Source of the DNA: Mycobacterium sp. ITM-2016-00317
GTDB taxonomy: Bacteria > Actinomycetota > Actinomycetes > Mycobacteriales > Mycobacteriaceae
NCBI RefSeq assembly: GCF_002968295.1
Contig: NZ_CP134399.1
Coordinates: 4,898,001-4,962,000, forward strand
Direction: 5' to 3'
Length of the DNA stretch: 64,000 bases
The notes under the pieces were generated by a model, which had not been told where the DNA came from, ran no database searches, and was given only the letters and a program-made list of their open reading frames with translations. This document shows positions 29,028 to 38,177 of this stretch, one piece after another (the stretch's first letter is position 1; each line of letters starts with the position of its first letter). A program made the position numbers and the translations under genes.

Positions 29028-31175
29028 TTAGCTGGTCAGCGACGCGGGCGGGTTGAACCGCTCGCCGTAACGCTCGGCGAGCTGCTTGGCACGGGCGACG
29101 AACGCCTCCTTGCCGACGCCCAGCTCACCCTGGTAGCCAACGATGAACTGCGCGCTGCCACCGGTGTACGGCGGGAAGCCGATACCCATGATCGAGCCGA
29201 TGTTCGCGTCGGCGGTCGAGGTGAGCACGCCCTCGTCGAGGCACTTCTGGGTCTCCAGCGCCTCGGCGAACAGCATCCGATCGATCATGTCCTGCAACGG
29301 AATGTCGGTCTTACCCGAGCCGAAGGTGTCGGCGAGGCCGGGCCACAGGCCGACGCGCTTGCCGTCGACGTACTCGTAGAAGCCCGCGCCCTTGAGCCGC
29401 GACGGACGACCGATCTCGATCATCTTGTTGACGACCTCTTCGGCCGGGTGCGCCACGTGGGTGCCGCCGGCCGCCTCGGTCGCCTTGCGGGTCTCGGTGG
29501 CGATCTTCTGCATCAGCTCCAGGTTGAGCTCGTCGGAGAGCTGCAGCGGAGCCGCCGGGTAGCCGGCCTGCGAACCTGCCTGCTCGATGCTGGCCGCGGG
29601 CACGCCCTCGCCGAGCATCGCCAGCGCCTCGTTGACGAAGGTGCCGATGACGCGGGAGGTGAAGAAGCCGCGGCTGTCGTTGACCACGATCGGGGTCTTG
29701 CCGATGGCCAGGGTGTAGTCGAACACCCGGGCCAGCGCCTCGTCAGAGGTCTTCTCGCCCTTGATGATCTCCACCAGCGGCATCTTGTCGACGGGGCTGA
29801 AGAAGTGGATGCCGATGAAGTCCTCCTGGCGCTTCACGCCGGTCGCCAGACCCGTGATCGGCAGCGTGGAGGTGTTGGAGCCCAGCAGCGCGTTCGGCTC
29901 GACGATGTCCTCGATCTCCTGGAACACCTTGTGCTTGAGTTCCTGGTTCTCGAAGACGGCCTCGATCACGAAATCGACGCCCTTGAGATCGGCGGCATCG
30001 GCGGCCGGGGTGATCCGGGCCAGCAGCGCGTCGGACTTCTCCTTGGTGGTGCGACCGCGCTCGAGCGCCTTGGCCTCGATCTTCTCCGAGTACGCCTTGC
30101 CCTTCTGGGCCGCCTCGATCGTGACGTCCTTGAGCACGACGTCGTAGCCGGCCTTGGCCGACACGTAGGCGATACCGGCGCCCATCATGCCCGCACCCAG
30201 CACACCGATCTTCTTGATCTCCTGCTTGGCGATGCCGTCGGGCCGCGATGCGCCGCCGTTGATGGCCTGCAGGTCCAGGAAGAACGCCTGGATCATGTTC
30301 TTCGCGGTCTGGCCGGTGACCAGGCCGACGAAGTAGCGGCTCTCGATGCGGGTGGCGGTGTCGAAGTCGACCTGGGCGCCTTCGACCGCGGCGTCGAGGA
30401 TGGCCCGCGGGGCCGGCATCGGCGCGCCCTTGAGCTGCTTCTTCAGCAGCGCCGGGAAGGACGGCAGGATCGACGCCAGGCCGGGGCTGCTCGGCGTGCC
30501 GCCGGGCATCTTGTAACCCTTCTGATCCCACGGCTGGGTGTGTGCATCCGGATTGGCCTTGATCCAAGCCTTGGCGGCGGGCACCAATTCCTCGACGCTG
30601 CCGACCAATTCGTCGACCAGACCAATCTCCTTGGCCTTGCCCGGCTTGAACCGCGTGCCCTGGCTCAGGATCTCCATGAAGGCCTTCTGGATGCCGAACA
30701 TGCGCACGGTGCGGGCCACGCCGCCACCGCCGGGCAGCAGGCCCAGGGTGACTTCGGGCAGGCCGATGACGACGCCCCTGGTGTCGGCGGCGATGCGGTG
30801 GTGACACGCCAGCGCGATCTCCAAGCCGCCGCCGAGCGCGGCGCCGTTGATGGCCGCGACGACCGGCACACCGAGGGTCTCCAGCTTGCGCAGGTCGGCC
30901 TTGATGAACTCCACCTCGGCGAAGGACTCCGCGGCGTTGTCCGGGCCGACGTTCATCATGCCCTTGAGGTCACCGCCGGCGAAGAAGGTCTTCTTCGCGC
31001 TGGCGATCACCACACCGGTGATCGAATCCTTCTCGGCCACAAGGCGTTCCACCGCATTGTGCATGGATTCCTTGTAGTGCTCGTTCATCACGTTGGCCGA
31101 CCCGGTCGGGTCGTCCAGCGTCAGCGTGACGATGCCGTCGGCATCTTTGTCCCACTTGATCGTGTTCTCAGCCAT
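29028..31175 (-). CDS. fadB: fatty-acid oxidation multifunctional protein: enoyl-CoA hydratase / 3-hydroxyacyl-CoA dehydrogenase
   Basis: 715 residues. The N-terminal crotonase domain has FFAGGDLKGM and AAINGAALGGGLEIALACHHRI (oxyanion-hole Gly and a catalytic Glu). A Rossmann NAD domain begins near residue 320 (KIGVLGAGMMGAGIAYV), followed by IGIHFFSPVDKMPLVEII, the His-Glu catalytic region of 3-hydroxyacyl-CoA dehydrogenase, and VNDSRGFFTSR. The C-terminal helical domain ends at the stop. It carries out two steps of beta-oxidation and partners with the thiolase encoded 16 bp upstream (fadA). It follows the thiolase gene directly, as in the M. tuberculosis fadA-fadB pair (recollection). Confidence 0.94.
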   Translation of the reverse strand: MAENTIKWDKDADGIVTLTLDDPTGSANVMNEHYKESMHNAVERLVAEKDSITGVVIASAKKTFFAGGDLKGMMNVGPDNAAESFAEVEFIKADLRKLETLGVPVVAAINGAALGGGLEIALACHHRIAADTRGVVIGLPEVTLGLLPGGGGVARTVRMFGIQKAFMEILSQGTRFKPGKAKEIGLVDELVGSVEELVPAAKAWIKANPDAHTQPWDQKGYKMPGGTPSSPGLASILPSFPALLKKQLKGAPMPAPRAILDAAVEGAQVDFDTATRIESRYFVGLVTGQTAKNMIQAFFLDLQAINGGASRPDGIAKQEIKKIGVLGAGMMGAGIAYVSAKAGYDVVLKDVTIEAAQKGKAYSEKIEAKALERGRTTKEKSDALLARITPAADAADLKGVDFVIEAVFENQELKHKVFQEIEDIVEPNALLGSNTSTLPITGLATGVKRQEDFIGIHFFSPVDKMPLVEIIKGEKTSDEALARVFDYTLAIGKTPIVVNDSRGFFTSRVIGTFVNEALAMLGEGVPAASIEQAGSQAGYPAAPLQLSDELNLELMQKIATETRKATEAAGGTHVAHPAEEVVNKMIEIGRPSRLKGAGFYEYVDGKRVGLWPGLADTFGSGKTDIPLQDMIDRMLFAEALETQKCLDEGVLTSTADANIGSIMGIGFPPYTGGSAQFIVGYQGELGVGKEAFVARAKQLAERYGERFNPPASLTS

Positions 31176-31191
31176 TGGTTTTCAGACCTCT

Positions 31192-32403
31192 CTAGACGCG
31201 CTCGATGATGGTGGCCACGCCCATGCCGCCGCCGACACACAGCGTGATCAGCGCACGGCGAGCGCCGCGGCGCTCGAGCTCGTCGACCATGGTTCCGGTG
31301 ATCATGGCGCCGGTGGCGCCCAGCGGGTGACCCATCGCGATGGCACCACCGTTGACGTTGAGCTTCTCGTCCGGGATGCCCAGATCCTTCTGGAACTTCA
31401 GCACCACCGACGCGAACGCCTCGTTCAGCTCGAACAGGTCGATGTCATCGACCGTCAGACCCGCGCGGTCGAGCACCTTCTTGGTGGCCGGGGTCGGGCC
31501 GGTCAGCATGATGACCGGATCGGCGCCGCTGGTGGCGGTCGCGACGATGCGCGCCCGCGGCGTCAAGCCCTGCGACTTGCCCGCAGCCTCGCTGCCGATC
31601 AGCACCAGCGCGGCGCCGTCGACGATGCCCGAGCTGTTGCCACCGGTGTGGACGTGGTTGATCTTCTCGACGTAGTGGTACTTCTGCAGCGCCACATCGT
31701 CGAAGCCGCCCATCGCGCCGACACCTTCGAACGCGGACTTCAGCTTGCCCAGGCTCTCGACCGTGGTGCCGGGGCGGATGTGCTCGTCGTGGTCGAGGAC
31801 GACCAGGCCGTTCTGATCCTTGACCGGCACGACCGACTTGGCGAAGTAGCCGCCCGACCACGCTGCGGCCGCGCGCTCCTGCGAGCGCGCCGCGTAGGCG
31901 TCGACGTCTTCGCGGGAGAAGCCCTCGATGGTGGCGATCAGGTCGGCGCCGATGCCCTGCGGCACGAAGCCGATGCGGTAGTTCGTTTCCGGGTCGGCTG
32001 CCCAGGCGCCGCCGTCCGAGCCCATCGGCACGCGGCTCATGGACTCCACGCCGCCGGCGAGCACGAGGTCGTCCCAGCCGGAGCGCACCTTCTGCGCGGC
32101 CATGTTCACGGCCTCCAGGCCGGAGGCGCAGAACCGGTTCAGCTGGACACCGCCGGTGGTCTCGGGCAGGTTCGCGACCAGGCCCGCGGTGCGGGCGATG
32201 TCGCCACCCTGGTCGCCGACCGGCGAGACGACGCCGAGGATCAGGTCGCTGATCAGGTTCTCGTCCAGGTCGGGGAAACGGGTGCGAATCTCGTCGATCA
32301 GGCCGACGACAAGGTTGACGGGCTTGATCTCATTCAGGGCGCCGCCGCGCTGCTTGCCGCGCGGGGTGCGGATGGCCTCATAGATGAAGGCTTCTTCGGA
32401 CAT
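31192..32403 (-). CDS. fadA: acetyl-CoA C-acyltransferase (beta-oxidation thiolase)
   Basis: 403 residues. Thiolase motifs: [16 protein letters not shown] holds the nucleophilic Cys, [18 protein letters not shown] the His, and [18 protein letters not shown] the second catalytic Cys at the C-terminus. It cleaves 3-ketoacyl-CoA with CoA and probably forms a complex with FadB, whose gene follows 16 bp downstream. Start [13 protein letters not shown]. The ~195-bp upstream region carries the long hairpin at 32530-32587 and is where the promoter should be. Confidence 0.95.
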   Translation of the reverse strand: MSEEAFIYEAIRTPRGKQRGGALNEIKPVNLVVGLIDEIRTRFPDLDENLISDLILGVVSPVGDQGGDIARTAGLVANLPETTGGVQLNRFCASGLEAVNMAAQKVRSGWDDLVLAGGVESMSRVPMGSDGGAWAADPETNYRIGFVPQGIGADLIATIEGFSREDVDAYAARSQERAAAAWSGGYFAKSVVPVKDQNGLVVLDHDEHIRPGTTVESLGKLKSAFEGVGAMGGFDDVALQKYHYVEKINHVHTGGNSSGIVDGAALVLIGSEAAGKSQGLTPRARIVATATSGADPVIMLTGPTPATKKVLDRAGLTVDDIDLFELNEAFASVVLKFQKDLGIPDEKLNVNGGAIAMGHPLGATGAMITGTMVDELERRGARRALITLCVGGGMGVATIIERV

Positions 32404-32529
32404 GTGTTCTCCAGGTCCTGTTCAGGGGTTTCGCGGATTTGGTACCCGCGGGGAGGCTGCTCCTCTGTGCGCGATGCTAGCAGCCTCGCCCAACCGCTTG
32501 GTTGGGCGGCCTGGAGCGCGTCTCCTGCG

Positions 32530-32587
32530 CGAGCAGACACAAACTCGCACGATTCAGGTGCGAATCGTGCGAGTTTGTGTCTGCTCG
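32530..32587. repeat. perfect 26-bp-stem hairpin between fadA and the small-protein gene
   Basis: Left arm 32530-32555 and right arm 32562-32587 are exact reverse complements (26 of 26), with a 6-nt loop AGGTGC. The arm begins CGAGCAGACACAAACTCGCA. It lies 11 bp past the stop of the minus-strand small gene and could end its transcript, but it has no U-run and is much longer than usual terminators. It may be a member of a dispersed intergenic repeat family. Confidence 0.85.
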
Positions 32588-32598
32588 TGCAGGGACTG

Positions 32599-32787
32599 TT
32601 AGTTCGAGGTGCCCTCGGTGTCGTCGAAGAACGACCACTCGCCGTCGTGCTCGACCTCCATGCGCCACCCGAGCTCGGAGTTGTCGGCCTTCTGATCGAC
32701 GAACCAGGCGTGCGCGTCGTCGGCGCTCTCGATGTCCTTGGTGTCGACGACGTCGCCTTGGGGATTCAGAACACGGTAGGTAGCCAT
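32599..32787 (-). CDS. small conserved-looking acidic protein, unknown function
   Basis: 62 residues, ATG start MATYRVLNPQGDVVDTKDIE, ending EGTSN. The composition is rich in Asp, Glu and Trp (AHAWFVDQKADNSELGW, GEWSFFDDTEG), with no membrane segment or cysteines. It looks like a compact single-domain cytosolic protein. I recognise no domain. It lies between the reductase gene (upstream, 34 bp) and the long hairpin and may be the tail of that transcript. Confidence 0.72.
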   Translation of the reverse strand: MATYRVLNPQGDVVDTKDIESADDAHAWFVDQKADNSELGWRMEVEHDGEWSFFDDTEGTSN

Positions 32788-32821
32788 GCAGGAGGTGTTT
32801 CCACTCCCGACCGGTTCACAC

Positions 32822-33928
32822 CTACGCCGACCTTGGCGTCAGCAATTCGTCGAGCGTCGGGTAGTCGATGTAGCCGGCCGGGCCGGGTGCGTAGAAGGTC
32901 GCCACGTCCGGCGCGTTCAGTCCGGCGCCGACCCGCAGGCGCTGCACCAGGTCCGGGTTGGCGAGAAAGGCCCGCCCCACCGCCGCGGCGCTGATCACGC
33001 CCCACTCGGCAAGGTTCTCCAGCAGCGCGAAATCGGTGTCGACCTCCCGCGGCGTGTTGAGAACCAGCCGGCCCTCCCACTGCGTGCGCACCGCCGCGAA
33101 GGCCGGCTGCGACGGCTCGATCAGGATGTGCAGGTATGCGATGTCCAACGGGGCGATCCGGCACAGCAGCGCCTCGTAGGTGCTGATCTGGTCGATCTCC
33201 CGCACGTCACCGGCGCCGTTGCCGGGCGAGATGCGCAGCCCGACGCGGTCCGGACCGATCTCGGCGGCGACGGCCTCGACCACCTCGGCGGCGAACCGGG
33301 CCCGGTTCTGCGGGGACCCGCCATAGGCATCATCACGTTGGTTGACGACATCGGACAGGAACTCGTGGAGCAGATATCCATTGGCCGAATGGATTTCGAC
33401 GCCGTCCATGCCGGCGTCGACGGCGCGCCGGGCGGCGGCGCGGAATTGACCGACGATCTCGCCGATCTCGCGCACGGACAGGGCACGCGGCGTCGGCAAG
33501 GGCTTCTTGCCGGTCGGCGTGTGCGCCAACAGGTCCGCGGCGACCGCGGACGGCCCCACGTTCTCGAAGCCGCTGATCTCCGGGTGCGCCATCCGGCCGA
33601 CGTGCCACAACTGGACGAACATCGTCCCACCGGCGCGATGCACCGCCGACGCGATGTCGGACCACCTGTCCTGCTGGCGGTCGGTGTAGAGGCCGGGCGT
33701 GTTCAGGTATGCGCCGTTGGCCTGCTCGCACACCGCGGTGGCCTCGCTGATGATCAACCCCGCCGCGGCACGCTGGGAGTAGTACTCCGCCGCCAGTGCC
33801 GACGGGGTGCCGTCGGCATCGGCACGCGAACGGGTCAACGGCGCCATGAAAATCCGGTTGCGCAGTGTGGCGTTCCCCAGAGTGACCGGGGCCAGCAGGG
33901 CAGAGTTCTCACTGAGCGTGAAGGCCAT
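32822..33928 (-). CDS. old-yellow-enzyme-family alkene reductase (NemA-like)
   Basis: 368 residues. FMN-dependent TIM barrel: NRIFMAPLTRSRA, FVQLWHVGRMAHP, GVEIHSANGYLLHEFLS (the catalytic HxxN pair), DAYGGSPQNRARF and GRAFLANPDLVQRL. It reduces activated C=C bonds such as enones or N-ethylmaleimide with NAD(P)H. Cytoplasmic. It lies downstream of the ridA-type gene on the same strand (39 bp), possibly under the divergent MarR regulator; MarR-OYE pairing is common in electrophile-response loci. The native substrate is unknown. Confidence 0.9.
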   Translation of the reverse strand: MAFTLSENSALLAPVTLGNATLRNRIFMAPLTRSRADADGTPSALAAEYYSQRAAAGLIISEATAVCEQANGAYLNTPGLYTDRQQDRWSDIASAVHRAGGTMFVQLWHVGRMAHPEISGFENVGPSAVAADLLAHTPTGKKPLPTPRALSVREIGEIVGQFRAAARRAVDAGMDGVEIHSANGYLLHEFLSDVVNQRDDAYGGSPQNRARFAAEVVEAVAAEIGPDRVGLRISPGNGAGDVREIDQISTYEALLCRIAPLDIAYLHILIEPSQPAFAAVRTQWEGRLVLNTPREVDTDFALLENLAEWGVISAAAVGRAFLANPDLVQRLRVGAGLNAPDVATFYAPGPAGYIDYPTLDELLTPRSA

Positions 33929-33967
33929 GACTCACTCAAGCGCCTGGACGCCCCGGTTCATTCCCCC

Positions 33968-34402
33968 TCAGCGGCCGACGATCGCGGTCACCCGGATCTC
34001 GACCCGCATCTTCGGAGCCCCGAGCGCCGCGACGCCGGTCTGCGTCCAGATGGGCGGCTGGTCCGGCATCCGCTTGCGCAACTGGTCGGCCATCACGTCG
34101 TTGTGCGCGTCGCCGATCGAATCGTCCGCGCTGGGAAGGTGATAGGAGTTCACGTGCACCACGTCGCGCCATGTCGCCCCCGCGGTCGCCAGGGTGCGCT
34201 CCACATTGTCGAACGCCCGCACGATCTCTTCCTCGAGCGACTCGGGAAAGTTCAGGTCGTCGTCCCAGCCGCCCTGGCCCGAGATCTCCACGCGGTCGCC
34301 GATCCGCACCGCCTGGCTGTAGTGCAGTAGTTGCCGCATCTTCGCGCCGTAGCCGGGGGTTTCGAAGAACGTCACGTCAGTTGCCTCTTTGACTTCATTC
34401 AT
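33968..34402 (-). CDS. RidA/YjgF-family protein
   Basis: 144 residues, start MNEVKEATDVTFFETPG at 34402. YjgF fold with VRIGDRVEISGQGGWD, LEEEIVRAFDNVERTLATAGATWRDVVHVNSYH and the C-terminal RVEIRVTAIVGR, whose Arg is the conserved carboxylate binder of the family. Archetypal members hydrolyse reactive enamines/imines; other members act in amine catabolism. The start codon lies inside a candidate MarR operator (34392-34407), so repression by the divergent MarR gene is likely. Confidence 0.87.
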   Translation of the reverse strand: MNEVKEATDVTFFETPGYGAKMRQLLHYSQAVRIGDRVEISGQGGWDDDLNFPESLEEEIVRAFDNVERTLATAGATWRDVVHVNSYHLPSADDSIGDAHNDVMADQLRKRMPDQPPIWTQTGVAALGAPKMRVEIRVTAIVGR

Positions 34403-34440
34403 GAAGTGAACGTAGCACGCGATTACTTCAAGCGTAAAGT
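34392..34440. promoter_or_regulatory. two candidate MarR operators in the ridA/marR divergent region
   Basis: ACTTCA-TTCA-TGAAGT (34392-34407) is a perfect 6-bp inverted repeat. A second 16-bp imperfect copy, ACTTCAAGCGTAAAGT, lies at 34425-34440. Their centres are 33 bp apart, about three helical turns. The first covers the ridA start codon and the second lies about 27 bp before the marR start. Confidence 0.65.
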
Positions 34441-34466
34441 CATGGCTCGCTCGATAGAGTGCAGGG

Positions 34467-34937
34467 ATGGCGCCCTCGGACGACGACACCCAGTGGCTGA
34501 CTCCCGACGAGAAGGAGGCCTGGACGGGTCTGGTCTCGTTGATGATGCTGCTGCCCGGCAAGCTCGAGTCGCCGCTGCGCGAGGTCGATCTGACCCTCTT
34601 CGAGTACCTCGTGCTCAGCCACGTCTCCGAAGCGCCCGATCGGCGGATCCGGATGAGCGAGTTGGCATTTCTGACCGGTGGTTCGCTGTCGCGCCTGTCC
34701 AACGTCGTGAAGCGGTTCGAAGAGCGCGGCTGGATGATGCGCTTTCCCGATCCCACCGACGGCCGCTACACCCTGGCAAGTCTCACCGACGTCGGCTACG
34801 CACTGGTGGTCGAAGCCGCACCGATCCACATGCGCTCGGTGCGACAGTTCGTCCTCGACCCCCTCACCACCACCGACAAGAAGGCGCTGGCCAGGATCGC
34901 GGCCAAGTTGCGGGTCCGACCAGGCGACCTGACCTGA
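34467..34937 (+). CDS. MarR-family transcriptional regulator
   Basis: 156 residues. Winged-helix plan: FEYLVLSHVSEAPDRRIRMSELAFLTGGSLSRLSNVVKRFEERGW (helix-turn-helix), then the wing DPTDGRYTLASLTDVGYALV. Closely resembles the mycobacterial MarR group that represses an adjacent divergent gene. It is divergent from the ridA-oye genes, with 64 bp between and two pseudo-palindromes there, so autoregulation and control of ridA-oye are the natural inference. No ligand is predictable. Confidence 0.9.
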   Translation: MAPSDDDTQWLTPDEKEAWTGLVSLMMLLPGKLESPLREVDLTLFEYLVLSHVSEAPDRRIRMSELAFLTGGSLSRLSNVVKRFEERGWMMRFPDPTDGRYTLASLTDVGYALVVEAAPIHMRSVRQFVLDPLTTTDKKALARIAAKLRVRPGDLT

Positions 34938-34964
34938 CGCGCTCCCCCGCCGGGTTCGGCGCTC

Positions 34965-35978
34965 TCACGCGGTCAGCGACACGCCACTTCCGAAGCCGCA
35001 CAACACCCGCGCTGAGAGCAGGCCCAGCGACACCGCGCGCGAGGCGCACGACGCACGGTTGGTGGCGCCGAGTTTGGCCGACGCGCTCTCCAGATGATGG
35101 CCGGCGGTGCGTGCGCTGATGAACAGCCTGGCCGCGATCTCGGTGTTGGTCAGCCCGCACACAGCCAGGGTCAGTGCATCCAGCTCGCGCGGGGTGATGC
35201 CCGCCGGCAGCGGGCTGCGGGTCACCAGCAACACCGCCCCCAGACTGTCGCCGCGGTATCTCGCGGTCGTCGCGATCCGCCGTACGTACAACCAGGACAC
35301 GCCGTCGTGGTGACGCAGCACGTCCGGTTTGACGCCGGCCGCCGACGCCACGAACGCTGCGGCAAGGTCGGCGATCAAAGCGGGATCCAACACCTCGTCG
35401 AAGGTGTTCCCGCCCCGCAGCAGTAGAGCCCGCCCGAGGTCATCGACGGCCCAGGCCTGGGCATCGGGAGCAATCAATTCGGCGACCATGCGGGGTCGAA
35501 GCGCGAAGTCCAGTTGCTCGGCCATCTGGCGGCGCAACGCGTTGATCTCGGCCACGTCGTCGTCGCTGGGGTACCGCGCGTCGTCGCAGTTGACGTGGAT
35601 CGTGCCGACATAGGCCCCGTCGCTGGTGACCAGCCGCGCCGACAACCCCTCGTCGAACCCGGCAGGCCGGAACACGTTGCTGACCGAGTATCCGCTGCGA
35701 TACTCGGGGAAGTCCCGCCAGCGCAGCGCGCCCAGACCGTGGACCCGCATGGCGTCGAACAGCGGGTCGTTGTCGACGAACCAGCTGTTGAAATGGTCCA
35801 TCACTGCGTCTGGATAGTCGTGGTTGGCCACGCCGACGTGCCTGCGCTGGATCGGATCCCACAGACAGATCGCCGAGGCCGAGGATTCGGCACGAGCGGA
35901 TAACAGATCGAGGAGGTCGTGGGCGCGGTCCTCCATACTGGCGCCACTGCTCAGCACGTCACCGTAGATGCCCGACAT
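34965..35978 (-). CDS. LuxR-type transcriptional regulator
   Basis: 337 residues. The C-terminal HTH (~265-325) reads ITPRELDALTLAVCGLTNTEIAARLFISARTAGHHLESASAKLG, the LuxR/NarL pattern. The N-terminal ~200 residues look like a GAF-type sensor (ICLWDPIQRRHVGVANHDYP, VTSDGAYVGTIHVNCDD), with no receiver Asp motif, so it is probably not a two-component regulator. It is divergent from urtA with 217 bp between. Control of the urea/urease operon is inferred from position only. Confidence 0.83.
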   Translation of the reverse strand: MSGIYGDVLSSGASMEDRAHDLLDLLSARAESSASAICLWDPIQRRHVGVANHDYPDAVMDHFNSWFVDNDPLFDAMRVHGLGALRWRDFPEYRSGYSVSNVFRPAGFDEGLSARLVTSDGAYVGTIHVNCDDARYPSDDDVAEINALRRQMAEQLDFALRPRMVAELIAPDAQAWAVDDLGRALLLRGGNTFDEVLDPALIADLAAAFVASAAGVKPDVLRHHDGVSWLYVRRIATTARYRGDSLGAVLLVTRSPLPAGITPRELDALTLAVCGLTNTEIAARLFISARTAGHHLESASAKLGATNRASCASRAVSLGLLSARVLCGFGSGVSLTA

Positions 35979-36195
35979 GGCACGCGTCCTCCGCTCAGCG
36001 CTCGCTGTGTGCGCACATCATCGGCAGGTCATGTTTCGGCCACGTTTCCGGGTTGAGGCGGTGGCGAAAACCGTTCGCGGAATTGGGAGATTCCTCCTAT
36101 AGGCACTGTCCCGCACTCGTTTCTACGCTGACGGGCACCGACCATGCGGCACAGTGCAGTGCCTTACCCGACAGCACGAAGCAAAGGGCATCAGG
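35979..36195. promoter_or_regulatory. divergent promoter region luxR / urtA
   Basis: 217 bp. It contains GGAAT-6-ATTCC (inverted repeat, 36079-36094 region) and the mycobacterial -10-like TACGCT near 36124-36129, upstream of urtA. No convincing -35 was found. This is the expected control region for the urea operon. Confidence 0.4.
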
Positions 36196-37464
36196 ATGTT
36201 CAGGTCATCGAGACGTTCCATGAGCGATTTCCGGCGTTGTTCCGTCGCGGTGCTGGCAGCGGCGGCACTTCTGACCGCCGGGTGCGGCAGCCGGGCGGGC
36301 GACGAGGGTGCGGCCGCAGCGCGCGAAAGCTGCGTCGACACCTCCGGCGACACCATCAAGGTCGGCGCCATCAACTCCCTCTCGGGCGGACTGGCGGTCA
36401 GCGAATCGGTGATCCGCGACGCGATCACGCTGGCCGTCGAGCAGGTCAACGCCTCCGGCGGCGTGCTGGGCAAACAGCTCCAGCTGATCAGCGAGGACGG
36501 CGCCTCCGAGCCCACCATCTTCGCCGAGAAGGCACAGAAACTGGTCCAGTCCGACTGTGTCGCCGTGGTTTTCGGCGGCTACACGTCCGCCAGCCGCAAG
36601 GCGATGCTGCCCGTTTTCGAAGACAACGACGCCCTGCTCTACTACGGCCAGCAGTACGAGGGGCTGGAGAGTTCGCCGAACATCTTCTACACCGGCGCCA
36701 CCACCAATCAGCAGATCATCCCGTCGCTGGACTACCTCAAAGAGCAAGGGGTGAAGTCGCTGTACCTGGTCGGCAGCGACTACGTGTTCCCGCGCACCTC
36801 GAACGCGATCGTCAAGGCCTACGCGCAGGCCAACGGCATCGAGATCAAGGGCGAGGACTACACGCCGCTGGGCAGCACCGACTTCTCCACCATCGTCAAC
36901 AAGATCCGCACCGCCGACGCCGACGCGGTGTTCAACGTCGTGGTCGGCGACTCCCTCAACGCGTTCTTCCGGGAATACCGCAGCGCTGGCCTGACCGCCG
37001 AGGCCATGCCGGTGATGTCGATGTGCGTCGGCGAGGAAGAGGTGCGCAGCATCGGCGCACCGACGCTGGTGAACCAGCTGTCGTCGTGGAACTACTACCA
37101 GACGCTGGACTCGCCGGCGAACAACACGTTCGTCGAGGACTTCAAGGCGCGCTTCGGCGCCGACCGGGTCACCTCCGATCCGATGGAATCGGCCTACGCG
37201 GCGGTGATGCTGTGGAAAGCGACTGTGGAGAAGGCGAACTCGTTCGCCGTGCCGGACATCCAGGAAGCCGCCGACGGCGTCACCGTCGACGTCCCCGAGG
37301 GCACCATGACCGTCGACGGCGAGAACCACCACGTCACCAAGACCGCACGGATCGGGCGCGTCGCCCAGGACGGCCTGATCTACCAGGTGTGGGAGTCCCC
37401 GGCGCCCATCGAGCCGGACCCGTACCTGAAGGACTACCCGTGGGCCGCCGGGATCACAGGCTGA
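36196..37464 (+). CDS. urtA: urea/branched-chain-amide ABC transporter substrate-binding lipoprotein (UrtA-like)
   Basis: 422 residues. A lipoprotein signal, [17 protein letters not shown], has a lipobox Cys at about residue 30. Periplasmic-binding type I fold: [36 protein letters not shown] and [19 protein letters not shown], the signature of urea-binding UrtA. It is encoded 4 bp before the urease subunit gene, which supports a urea ligand. No urtB-E permease or ATPase gene is present in the window, so its membrane partners must be encoded elsewhere, or it has another role. Start ATG 36196 is chosen because it gives a normal signal peptide. Confidence 0.87.
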   Translation: MFRSSRRSMSDFRRCSVAVLAAAALLTAGCGSRAGDEGAAAARESCVDTSGDTIKVGAINSLSGGLAVSESVIRDAITLAVEQVNASGGVLGKQLQLISEDGASEPTIFAEKAQKLVQSDCVAVVFGGYTSASRKAMLPVFEDNDALLYYGQQYEGLESSPNIFYTGATTNQQIIPSLDYLKEQGVKSLYLVGSDYVFPRTSNAIVKAYAQANGIEIKGEDYTPLGSTDFSTIVNKIRTADADAVFNVVVGDSLNAFFREYRSAGLTAEAMPVMSMCVGEEEVRSIGAPTLVNQLSSWNYYQTLDSPANNTFVEDFKARFGADRVTSDPMESAYAAVMLWKATVEKANSFAVPDIQEAADGVTVDVPEGTMTVDGENHHVTKTARIGRVAQDGLIYQVWESPAPIEPDPYLKDYPWAAGITG

Positions 37465-37468
37465 CGCG

Positions 37469-38176
37469 ATGCATCTGACACCGAAGGACGAGGACCGGCT
37501 GCTGCTGTTCCTGGCCGCCGAGCTGGCGCGCAAGCACCGCTCGGCGGGCCTGGCCCTCAGCTACGCCGAGGCGCGGGCCCTGATCGCCGACGAAGTGGTC
37601 GAGGCCGCGCGTGCGGGTGCCAGTGTCGCCGAGGCCGCCGCCCACGGCGCCTCGGTGCTCACCGACGACGACGTGCTGCCGGGCGTGCCGACACTGCTGG
37701 GTTCGGTCCAGGTCGAGGCGTTCTTCGAGGACGGCCAGAAGCTGGTCACCGTGCACGACGCGATCGGCCCGGGCAGCGGAGCAACACCGCAGCCCGACGT
37801 CGTTCCCGGCGAGGTCCTGCCGTGTGACGGCGAGCTGGAACTCAACGCAGGCCGCGCCGGGACGACGGTGGTGGTCGACAACACCGGCGACCGCCCGATC
37901 CAGGTCGGTTCGCATTTCCACTTCTTCGAGGTGAACCGCGCGCTGCGTTTCGACCGGGCCGCGAGCTTCGGCATGCGCCTGGACATTCCGTCCGGCACCG
38001 CGGTGCGCTTCGAACCCGGTGAGCAACAGGAGGTCCGGTTGACCAGCTACGGCGGTCAGCGCACCGTGATCGGCCAGAACGACGTGACCAACGCCGACAC
38101 CTCCGGACCTGCCGGCCCCGAACTGATGGCCCGCATGCACGAGCTCGGGTTCCTCGACGCCCCGAGGAGCAGCTGA
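37469..38176 (+). CDS. ureAB: urease subunit gamma-beta fusion
   Basis: 235 residues: gamma domain (1-~100: [54 protein letters not shown]), linker, then beta domain (~110-230: [53 protein letters not shown]). Fused gamma-beta subunits occur in some lineages, whereas M. tuberculosis encodes separate UreA and UreB (recollection). They form the structural base for the catalytic UreC trimers. It lies 4 bp after urtA and one base before ureC. The two domains appear intact. Confidence 0.94.
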   Translation: MHLTPKDEDRLLLFLAAELARKHRSAGLALSYAEARALIADEVVEAARAGASVAEAAAHGASVLTDDDVLPGVPTLLGSVQVEAFFEDGQKLVTVHDAIGPGSGATPQPDVVPGEVLPCDGELELNAGRAGTTVVVDNTGDRPIQVGSHFHFFEVNRALRFDRAASFGMRLDIPSGTAVRFEPGEQQEVRLTSYGGQRTVIGQNDVTNADTSGPAGPELMARMHELGFLDAPRSS

Positions 38177-38177
38177 G

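Noticed and set aside
29001..31208. 735-codon plus-strand open frame
   Set aside because: Antisense to fadB, which has full family motifs; the antisense frame is a GC-codon artefact.
32530..32587. Attachment site or transposon end
   Set aside because: No integrase, transposase or matching second copy within the window; only the hairpin itself is supported.
31093..32994. 633-codon plus-strand open frame
   Set aside because: Antisense to fadA and the small gene, spanning the hairpin; no recognisable domain.
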